64,000 nt of DNA from the NCBI GenBank assembly GCA_017464525.1, contig JAFTZM010000021.1, forward strand, positions 1 to 64,000, written 5' to 3'. This DNA comes from Clostridia bacterium (GTDB lineage Bacteria > Bacillota > Clostridia > Oscillospirales > QAKW01). The notes beneath the pieces are model-generated. The model saw nothing but the letters and a program-made list of their open reading frames with translations. It did not search any database and was not told the origin of the DNA. Shown piece by piece: positions 27,684 to 34,361 of the stretch (within the stretch, counting starts at the first letter, position 1; the number at the start of each line of letters is the position of its first letter). The position numbers and the translations under genes were made by a program.

Positions 27684-28917
27684 GCTTTATATCCTCAAGA
27701 ATCTCATTGCATACAGCAGAAATATCCGATGCAGGAGAAATAATATGATCCGCTGTTTCACAGTAGCGGGAATACCGCTCCCGGTAGCGCTTTTCCAACG
27801 CCTCACGGCTGCTGGAGAGAGGGCGGTCGTCGGTGGGCAGGATCTCCTCCAGGGGACGGTCCAGAAAGATCACACGGCCGTTCCGCTTCAGGTTCTTCAC
27901 ATTTTGATCCCGCAGGATCGCACCGCCGCCGGTGGCGATCACACAGCCGGTCAAAGGCGCTGCCTGCTCATCGATCACCGCACCTTCCAGATCCCGGAAG
28001 GCCTGCTCCCCGTCCCGGGGAATGATCTCCGCAGGGGAAGCGCCTGCCCGTTCGGTCAGCAGTACATCGGTATCCAGAAAGCTCCGTCCCAAAGCCTCTG
28101 CCACCTTTTGGCCGATCGTCGTTTTTCCGGAGCCGGGCATTCCGGTCAGCACAATATTCTGCTTGGAAGAAAAGATCTCCCGGAATACCTCTTCGATCTT
28201 TTCGACAGAGATCTTGGTGTCCAGGAAGTATTCCACCGCATAGGCGGCCTGCGCCACCAGCATATAAAGACCGCAGACTGCAGGAATTCCCCGTTCCCTT
28301 GCCCGGAGCACCAGCTCAGTACGCAAAGGATTGTAAACAACATCTACCACACCCTTCAGGTTGGTATAGCTATCCAGATCCATCGCCACAGTATGAATAT
28401 TAGGATACATCCCGCAAGGGGTGGTATTAATAATAAAATCCGCATCGCATTGTGTGGTCTTTGCCTGCTCATAGGTGATACCGCTCAGCCCGGACCGAGA
28501 GGCCACAATGATCTCTGCAGCACCCAGATCGGCCGCTACCGCCTGCGCGGTGCGGGAGGTACCGCCACGGCCGAAGATGACCACCTTACGGCCTTTCAGA
28601 TCCATTCCGGCACGGAGGATCAGGGCACGCATCCCGAAAAAGTCGGTATTATAGCCGTAAAGCTTTCCATTGCGGTTCACAATGGTGTTCACCGCACCGA
28701 TGGCCTTGGCCTGGGGGCTGATCTCGCTGAGATAAGGGATGACATCTTGTTTATAGGGAATGGTCACATTGATAGCAGAGAATTCCCGGGCCTCCATAAA
28801 GGGCCCCAGCTCCTCTCGGGAAAGCTCCTTCAGCTCATAGGTATAATCCGCCAAGCGGTTATGGATCTCCTTTGAAAAGCTATGGCCTAATTTTTCGCCG
28901 ATACAACCGTATTTCAT
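27664..28917 (-). CDS. aroE: AroE-AroK fusion: shikimate dehydrogenase plus shikimate kinase
   Basis: The 417-residue protein carries two consecutive pathway enzymes. Residues about 1-245 are shikimate dehydrogenase (IGEKLGHSFSKEIHN, INVTIPYKQDVIPYL, GYNTDFFGM, NADP-binding FGRGGTSRTAQA). Residues about 253-417 are shikimate kinase (TGMPGSGKTTIGQKVAEALG as Walker A, FLDTDVLL, ATGGGAILRDQN, and RPLSSSREALEKRY lid). The frame is continuous. The fusion would hand shikimate directly from reduction to phosphorylation. It begins with an ATGA overlap with aroC. Confidence 0.95.
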   Translation of the reverse strand: MKYGCIGEKLGHSFSKEIHNRLADYTYELKELSREELGPFMEAREFSAINVTIPYKQDVIPYLSEISPQAKAIGAVNTIVNRNGKLYGYNTDFFGMRALILRAGMDLKGRKVVIFGRGGTSRTAQAVAADLGAAEIIVASRSGLSGITYEQAKTTQCDADFIINTTPCGMYPNIHTVAMDLDSYTNLKGVVDVVYNPLRTELVLRARERGIPAVCGLYMLVAQAAYAVEYFLDTKISVEKIEEVFREIFSSKQNIVLTGMPGSGKTTIGQKVAEALGRSFLDTDVLLTERAGASPAEIIPRDGEQAFRDLEGAVIDEQAAPLTGCVIATGGGAILRDQNVKNLKRNGRVIFLDRPLEEILPTDDRPLSSSREALEKRYRERYSRYCETADHIISPASDISAVCNEILEDIKHENSCD

Positions 28918-30011
28918 TCTTCTCCTCCTAAATAATCCGTACCAAATCTGCCGGTGAGCAGATCTGCCACTACCATGGCGCAGATGCTATCCACCACCAC
29001 CCGGGCCCGATGGACGATGCAGGGATCATGCCGGCCGGCGATCTGAAGGGTAGTTTCTTCCTTTTTGATAAAATCAATGGTCTCCTGCTCCTGATAGATG
29101 GAGGGAGTGGGCTTGATCACCGTGCGGATCAGGAGGGGCATCCCGTTGGTAATGCCGCCGTTGATGCCGCCGTTGCTGTTTTTAGCGGTAACAGCCTGTC
29201 CGTTTTCATAGCGGAAGGGATCGTTGGCGACACTCCCCCGCTGATCAGCGAGTGCAAAGCCATCCCCGAAGGAGACCCCTTTCACCGCCGGGATGCTAAA
29301 CAAGCCGTGGGAAAGCAGCCCCTCCACCGTATCAAACCAGGGCTCTCCCAGCCCGGCAGGCAGGCCGGTGATCACCGTTTCCAGAATACCGCCGACACTA
29401 TCTCCCTCGGCGGCAGCCGCTTCAATGACTGCTTTCATATCCGCAGCCGATCGAGCGGAAAGAACCGGAAAGTCCTGCTGATTCAACTGATCGATATCTG
29501 CCTGAAGAACCTCAAAGCCCCGGTCGTCGATCCCGGCGCAGCGGCTCATATGGGTGGCGATACGGATCCCTTTTTTCTCCAAAGCCGGGATTAATAAACC
29601 GCCGGCCGCAACCAATCCCGCCGTTATACGGCCGCTAAAATGGCCGCCGCCACGGTAATCCTCATAGCCATGGTATTTGCAATAAGCGGTATAATCCGCA
29701 TGACCGGGACGGGCTTTACTGCGGGTGGCAGAATAATCCTTGGAATGCTGGGCTGTATTGGGGATAACGATGCAGACCGGGGTTCCGGTCGTATAACCAT
29801 TGAAAACACCGCTCTCAATGGTATATTCATCTTGCTCCCGGCGGGCAGTAGAGATCTTCCCTGCCGGGCGGCGCTTGGATAACTGACCGCGGATAAAGGC
29901 TTCATCCACCTTGATCCCGGGGGCAAGCCCATCCATCACCACGCCGATCCCATTCCCATGGCTCTCGCCGAAAATGGTGACGGTTATCTGATTACCGAAT
30001 GAATTCTTCAT
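28914..30011 (-). CDS. aroC: Chorismate synthase
   Basis: The 365-residue protein has FGESHGNGIGVVMDGLAPG at the N-terminus, RPAGKISTARREQDEYTIESGVFNG, RPGHADYTAYCKYHGYEDYRGGGHFSGR, and SNGGINGGITNGMPL, the characteristic chorismate synthase motifs. It uses reduced FMN to make chorismate from EPSP. Its ATG overlaps the aroB stop by one base, and its end overlaps aroE by four. Confidence 0.96.
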   Translation of the reverse strand: MKNSFGNQITVTIFGESHGNGIGVVMDGLAPGIKVDEAFIRGQLSKRRPAGKISTARREQDEYTIESGVFNGYTTGTPVCIVIPNTAQHSKDYSATRSKARPGHADYTAYCKYHGYEDYRGGGHFSGRITAGLVAAGGLLIPALEKKGIRIATHMSRCAGIDDRGFEVLQADIDQLNQQDFPVLSARSAADMKAVIEAAAAEGDSVGGILETVITGLPAGLGEPWFDTVEGLLSHGLFSIPAVKGVSFGDGFALADQRGSVANDPFRYENGQAVTAKNSNGGINGGITNGMPLLIRTVIKPTPSIYQEQETIDFIKKEETTLQIAGRHDPCIVHRARVVVDSICAMVVADLLTGRFGTDYLGGEE

Positions 30012-31018
30012 TATAATACCTCTTCCATACGGGCATTAAGAGCCTCAAGAGAAATTTTATCCAATGTAAATTGACCGATCTCGGGTAAGGACACCACGGT
30101 GATCTCGCCGCCGGAAACCTTTTTATCCATGGCCATGGCGGCAATGACCTTTTCACGGTCGTAGGTATAGGAAGTGGGAAGGCCCACCTTCTCTAAAACC
30201 CTGCGCAGCCGCTCCCGGGGAGCAGGCGCGGCCATGATCAGCATCCCCAGCGCAACACACTCGCCGTGATACAATTCTGCAAGGCCGGAGACTGTTTCGA
30301 TGGCATGGCCGGCGGTATGGCCGAAATTCAGCACACGGCGCAAGCCGGTCTCCTTGGTGTCCTGCTCCACAACGCTCTTTTTGATGCGCAAGGAGCCTTC
30401 GATGATCCGATCCAGATTTTGCAAGGGCTCTTCCTGTTCCAGAAACGCAAAGAGCTCCGCATCGTTGGTAGCTGCCATCTTGATGGATTCCGCAAGACCG
30501 TTGGCGATCTGCCGGGCAGGCAGCGTATTCAGAACTTCCGGATCGATCAGCACTGCTTTGGGCTGGTAAAAAGCACCCACAATATTCTTATAGCCCTTGA
30601 AATCGATGGCCACCTTCCCGCCGATGGAGGAATCCACCTGAGAAAGGAGGGTGGTGGGGACATTATAGAAATCAATGCCTCGCATATAGGAGGCTGCAGC
30701 AAAGCCGGCCATATCGCCGGTCACACCGCCGCCCACCGCCACCACACAATCGGTACGGGAAAAGCCTTCCTGCACCAGGCGTGAAAGGATATTCTGGTAG
30801 GTTTCCATATTTTTTTGCTGTTCCCCCTGGGGAAAGACCTCAATAAAGGGGGTCTTGCATAGGGAGGCAACGGTTTCGGCATATTGGGCAGGAACGCCGC
30901 TATCGGTTACGATGAGAACTTTACGATCCAATTTAAAAAAACGATCGGCCCTGGCAAGGGCGCCCCGTTCCAGAAGGATGTCATAGCTATCCGGCCCCAA
31001 ATTCATTGAAATGATCAT
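30011..31018 (-). CDS. aroB: 3-dehydroquinate synthase
   Basis: The 335-residue protein has VAVGGGVTGDMAGFAAASYMRGIDF, VPTTLLSQVDSSIGGKVAIDF, and NFGHTAGHAIE with the metal-binding histidines of dehydroquinate synthase. It cyclises DAHP using NAD and zinc. The start at 31018 (MIISMNLG) was chosen for the CTGGAG site; it lies 1 bp after the pheA stop, so the two are probably coupled. Confidence 0.95.
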   Translation of the reverse strand: MIISMNLGPDSYDILLERGALARADRFFKLDRKVLIVTDSGVPAQYAETVASLCKTPFIEVFPQGEQQKNMETYQNILSRLVQEGFSRTDCVVAVGGGVTGDMAGFAAASYMRGIDFYNVPTTLLSQVDSSIGGKVAIDFKGYKNIVGAFYQPKAVLIDPEVLNTLPARQIANGLAESIKMAATNDAELFAFLEQEEPLQNLDRIIEGSLRIKKSVVEQDTKETGLRRVLNFGHTAGHAIETVSGLAELYHGECVALGMLIMAAPAPRERLRRVLEKVGLPTSYTYDREKVIAAMAMDKKVSGGEITVVSLPEIGQFTLDKISLEALNARMEEVL

Positions 31019-31019
31019 G

Positions 31020-32114
31020 TTATCGCTCCAGTTTTTGTTCTTTTTCAAATGCACCTACAACCTTCAGGTTGCTGCAATGCTTTTTCAGCTCTGCCAACAT
31101 TTTTTCGCCCTGTTCTCCGCTGATATTTCCTTCCCCTTCGGCAAAGAAATAATACTCCCAGATCAGATCCTTACTGGGGCGGCTTTTCAGGGCCCGCAGG
31201 TTAAAGCCCGCATCCCCGATGGCGGAGATGGCCTTTCCCAGGCCGCCGGCTTCATTTTTAACGGTGAAATTCATCACAAAATAATTATCACGCTGGGGAT
31301 TGCGGTTGGCAAAACGGGAGAACACCGCAAACCGGGTGGTATTGATGCTGCTGGCATTGATGCTCTTATCCAGCACCTTCAGACCATACAATTCAGCCGT
31401 TTCAGCGCTGGCAATGGCGGCCAGCTCCTTGCGCCCTTCCTCGGCCACCTTTTTAGCGGCAACCGCCGTATTGGAGGATTCATGGATGATAAAATCGTGA
31501 TCCCGGATATAATCGGCGCATTGCCCCAGCGCTTGGGGATGGCTGATCACCTCTTTGACCTCATGGACCTTGGCCCCTTCGATCCCCACCAGATTCTGCA
31601 CGATCTCCATATCATAAATACCGTTGATATAGAGGGAGCCAAAAAAGGCCAGATCCATTACCTGGGAAACATCACCCTGGTAGCTGTTCTCAATGGGCAG
31701 AACAGCACAGTCACATTCCCCGTTGACCACCGCTTCATAAGCGGCCTTAAAATCCTTATAAGGAACAGAAGAACCGTCCGGAAAGATCTTTTTGGCGGCG
31801 ATATCCGCAAAGGCACCGGGAACGCCGCTGTAGGCCACCAGCATTCCTTCCAGAATACGGTGCTGATAGCTGCGGGAGAGGCTCATATTGTATTTCAGGA
31901 AGTTTACATAATATGATTTTAATGCTTCATCCTGCATATACTGAGCATTTTTACGGATGACTTCCTCTTCCCGGGCTGTATCCAGGATGGGCAGACCGTG
32001 CTCTTTTTTATGCGCCGCTACCATCTCCACTGCTTTCATGCGGGCGGCAAAGAGATTGGCCATTTGCTGGTCGATCTCGTTGATCATCTTTCTTGCTTCG
32101 TCTAATTTACTCAT
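31020..32114 (-). CDS. pheA: Bifunctional chorismate mutase / prephenate dehydratase
   Basis: The 364-residue protein has an N-terminal AroQ-class chorismate mutase domain (about 1-85: INEIDQQMANLFAARMKAVEMVAAHKK split over two helices). A central prephenate dehydratase domain follows (YSGVPGAFADIAA, CAVLPIENSYQGDV, TTRFAVFSR) and a C-terminal ACT domain (about 275-355: FTVKNEAGGLGKAISAIGD, then ALKSRPSKDLIWEYYFF) that normally mediates phenylalanine inhibition. It takes chorismate to phenylpyruvate. Start overlaps the aminotransferase stop (ATGA). Confidence 0.95.
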   Translation of the reverse strand: MSKLDEARKMINEIDQQMANLFAARMKAVEMVAAHKKEHGLPILDTAREEEVIRKNAQYMQDEALKSYYVNFLKYNMSLSRSYQHRILEGMLVAYSGVPGAFADIAAKKIFPDGSSVPYKDFKAAYEAVVNGECDCAVLPIENSYQGDVSQVMDLAFFGSLYINGIYDMEIVQNLVGIEGAKVHEVKEVISHPQALGQCADYIRDHDFIIHESSNTAVAAKKVAEEGRKELAAIASAETAELYGLKVLDKSINASSINTTRFAVFSRFANRNPQRDNYFVMNFTVKNEAGGLGKAISAIGDAGFNLRALKSRPSKDLIWEYYFFAEGEGNISGEQGEKMLAELKKHCSNLKVVGAFEKEQKLER

Positions 32115-33301
32115 TTTTGATAATCCTCATAAAGTTTTTCAAAGGCAGGGATCGCACGCTCGATCTGTTCCGTGGTTACACAATAGGCGATCCGAACATA
32201 GCCGGGGCACCCGAAGGAATCGCTGGGAACCAGAAGCAGCTCGTGCTCCTTGCCTCTTTCGTAAAAGGCGTTGGCATCCGGTTCCAGCGCCTTCATAAAG
32301 AGATAGAAAGCACCGTCGGGAGGGATCACTTCATAACCGATCCGGGTCAGTTCACGAAGAAGCAGTTCCCGATTTTTACGGTAGATGCTGAAATCAGAGG
32401 TGGCATCCACACATTCAGCAACGGTAAACTGCAGCAGGCTGGGGGCACATACAAAGCCCAGCGCTCGGCCGGCGCCACAGATAGCTGCATAGACATCACC
32501 GGCATTCTTCATGGTGGGAGAAACTAAAATATAACCGATCCGTTCACCGGGCAGAGAAACCGCCTTACTGAAGGAATAGCAGACCAGAGAATCCGCATAG
32601 TAGTTGGGCACATAGGGTACCTCTTCCCCGTTCCACACCAGCTTGCGGTAGGGTTCGTCGGCGATCAGGTAGATCACATGGCCATATTCCTTTTCTTTAG
32701 CAGAGAGCAATTCACTCAGGCGGATCAGATCCTCCTTGGGAATAATGACACCGGTGGGGTTATTGGGGGAATTGATGATCAAGGCCTTGGTGTTCTCGTT
32801 GATACTCTTTTCGATGGCACCAAGATCCAGCTGGAAATTATCGGTTCTGCTGGGAACCGGAACCAGCTTTGCCCCGGCGTGCTCCGCAAAGACACGGTAT
32901 TCCGGGAAAAAGGGTGCGATCACGAGGACCTCATTTCCCGGCTCGGTGATGGCGGCCAGGGAGATGGTCAGGGATGCGGCGGCACCGCAGGTCATATAGA
33001 TGAGATCCCAGCGGGCACCGGCATTAAACTCACGGTTGATGGCATCTGCTATTTTCTGCCGCACAGCAGGATCGCCGGATGCGGCGGTATAGCCGTGAAG
33101 CTGCACCGGATCCCCTTCGGAAAGCAGACGGATCATGGTTTCGTTCACGATGCCGGGAGCCGGAACACTGGGATTCCCGATGCTGAAATCATAGACATTT
33201 TCTGCCCCGATCTCTGCCTTACGGCGCTTGCTATACTCAAAGATCTCACGGATCACAGAGCTCTTTTTGCCAAGGCCTAACATTTTTTCAGAAATATCCA
33301 T
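32111..33301 (-). CDS. Class I PLP-dependent aminotransferase (aromatic/aspartate type)
   Basis: The 396-residue fold-type I aminotransferase shows FSIGNPSVPAPG, the PLP-contact NSPNNPTGVI, LIADEPYR, and the lysine motif CYSFSKAVSLPGERIGY. Its position as first structural gene of a complete Phe/Tyr operon indicates that it transaminates phenylpyruvate and 4-hydroxyphenylpyruvate to the amino acids. It is likely also active on aspartate, since the AspB/AspC group is broad. A strong GGAGGATGT site precedes the ATG, which follows the attenuator terminator by about 10 bp. Confidence 0.88.
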   Translation of the reverse strand: MDISEKMLGLGKKSSVIREIFEYSKRRKAEIGAENVYDFSIGNPSVPAPGIVNETMIRLLSEGDPVQLHGYTAASGDPAVRQKIADAINREFNAGARWDLIYMTCGAAASLTISLAAITEPGNEVLVIAPFFPEYRVFAEHAGAKLVPVPSRTDNFQLDLGAIEKSINENTKALIINSPNNPTGVIIPKEDLIRLSELLSAKEKEYGHVIYLIADEPYRKLVWNGEEVPYVPNYYADSLVCYSFSKAVSLPGERIGYILVSPTMKNAGDVYAAICGAGRALGFVCAPSLLQFTVAECVDATSDFSIYRKNRELLLRELTRIGYEVIPPDGAFYLFMKALEPDANAFYERGKEHELLLVPSDSFGCPGYVRIAYCVTTEQIERAIPAFEKLYEDYQK

Positions 33302-33324
33302 TTACATCCTCCAAAATATAAAAA

Positions 33325-33363
33325 CCCGCATCCTGATGCGATCATTGCATAAGGAATTGCGGG
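33325..33363 (-). terminator. Attenuator terminator of the aromatic operon
   Basis: CCCGCA (minus strand; plus 33358-33363) pairs with TGCGGG (plus 33325-33330), with ATTCCT/AGGA and ATGC/GCAT pairing inside, and TTTTT follows on the minus strand. It lies between the leader peptide and the first structural gene, so it must be read through for operon expression. Confidence 0.88.
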
Positions 33364-33437
33364 CTTTCTGTTGCTTATTTCCATGGCGAACGCCTCAGAT
33401 GCTCAGCGCTCGCAATCAGCGGTAGACAGAAAGTCCG
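33360..33437 (-). promoter_or_regulatory. Anti-terminator pairing in the aromatic operon leader
   Basis: On the minus strand CGGACTTTCTGT (33426-33437), lying within the leader peptide codons, can pair with ACAGAAAGCCCG (33360-33371) at 11 of 12 positions. The second segment includes CCCG of the terminator 5' arm, so this pairing and the terminator are mutually exclusive. A separate hairpin (GCGAGCGCT with AGGCGTTCGC) overlaps the leader stop codon and may act as a pause structure. Confidence 0.75.
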
Positions 33438-33474
33438 TATTACAGTAGTAAAATCGATGGATCATATCAGCCAT
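33403..33474 (-). CDS. Phe/Tyr leader peptide of the aromatic operon
   Basis: A 23-codon frame starts at ATG 33474, with AAAGG 9 nt upstream, and ends with TGA at 33403-33405. The peptide begins MADMIHR, then Phe-Tyr-Tyr at codons 8-10, and has another Phe at codon 15. The run of Phe/Tyr codons sits about 12 nt before the anti-terminator strand, the distance expected if a ribosome stalled there leaves that strand free. Its place between a strong promoter and a terminator, ahead of Phe and Tyr genes, fits classical attenuation. Confidence 0.78.
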   Translation of the reverse strand: MADMIHRFYYCNTDFLSTADCER

Positions 33475-33505
33475 TTCTGCCAACCTTTCTAAAAATATTA
33501 TTGAT

Positions 33506-33535
33506 ATTATAAGCCTGGTTGCTTTGGTTTGTCAA
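33506..33535 (-). promoter_or_regulatory. Promoter of the aromatic amino acid operon
   Basis: Minus-strand TTGACA (33530-33535) and TATAAT (33506-33511), both perfect hexamers, separated by 18 bp, lie about 30 bp before the leader peptide ATG. Confidence 0.88.
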
Positions 33536-33555
33536 GGATTTTTGCAAAAAATGTA

Positions 33556-33587
33556 AAAGAAACCGTGCGTTATTGCACGGTTTCTTT
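33556..33587 (-). terminator. Terminator of the rex-adhE operon
   Basis: A 13-bp perfect stem (33556-33568 with 33575-33587) 7 bp after the phosphotransferase stop, with a T-tract on the minus strand. Confidence 0.9.
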
Positions 33588-33594
33588 CTGAAAA

Positions 33595-34347
33595 TTATTC
33601 GTAGTCTACAACATCTACCCAGGAGAGCAGGAATTGACGCTCCTCGGGCTTGCCCTTCACGGACTGGGAGGCGGCTACGATAGGAAGCCATTTCTGAACA
33701 TACTGCTTGGCGGTATCGCTCTTTTTGCAGAAGAGATCCAGATACTTCTTCGCCACATCTTCCTTCCCTTGCAGGCAGAAAAGCAGATAGGTACGGGCCA
33801 CATCGGCGGAGGCGTTACCCTGGGTGGCATGGGACCAGTCCAAGATATAGGGGGTGCCGTCTGCTTTAATAATAATATTGGAAGGATTGAAGTCCCCATG
33901 GCACACCTTGGTATGCTTTTTCATCCCCTCCAGACGGGTATGAAGCTCATAGCGGGTGGTGGCATCTAGCTCTGCTCGGGAGATCTTCATATTCATTTTA
34001 TCCTTCAGCTTGTTGAGATAAGGCGCTCTTTTTTCGTGCACGGTAAGTTGCAGATCCACAAACAGCTCCAGATATTCCTCCAGCTTATCGGGATTTTTTT
34101 CCATCAGCTGAGCAAGGGTCTCCCCTTCGATATAGTCGGAAGCGATGACCCAGCGGCCATCCTCCAGGGTGGTGACCTCTAAAACACGGGGGATATTCAA
34201 GCCAGTTTCCTCCACCCGGGCCTGGTTCAGGGCTTCATTCAAAATATCAGCCTTGGAATAGCCTGCAGCAAAGACCTTCAATGCACGATCGCCGTCGCGG
34301 TAAACGGTCTTCTGGGTTCTTTCGGCAATGATCTGATCCAATTTCAT
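33595..34347 (-). CDS. Aminoglycoside phosphotransferase-like small-molecule kinase
   Basis: The 250-residue protein has the kinase-fold motifs of the APH/choline-kinase group: a lysine in ALKVFAAGYSK, VCHGDFNPSNIII (catalytic Asp and Asn) near residue 148 and YILDWSHATQG with the metal-binding Asp. Such proteins phosphorylate hydroxyls of small molecules such as thiamine, choline, methylthioribose or sugars; the substrate here is not readable. It lies 14 bp after adhE and probably shares its operon. No resistance context is present, so I would not call it an antibiotic resistance gene. Confidence 0.75.
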   Translation of the reverse strand: MKLDQIIAERTQKTVYRDGDRALKVFAAGYSKADILNEALNQARVEETGLNIPRVLEVTTLEDGRWVIASDYIEGETLAQLMEKNPDKLEEYLELFVDLQLTVHEKRAPYLNKLKDKMNMKISRAELDATTRYELHTRLEGMKKHTKVCHGDFNPSNIIIKADGTPYILDWSHATQGNASADVARTYLLFCLQGKEDVAKKYLDLFCKKSDTAKQYVQKWLPIVAASQSVKGKPEERQFLLSWVDVVDYE

Positions 34348-34361
34348 CGTTTGCTTCCTCC

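Noticed and set aside
33595-34347. Aminoglycoside resistance gene
   Set aside because: Only the general kinase motifs are shared; the operon context is fermentation and no mobile or resistance context is present.
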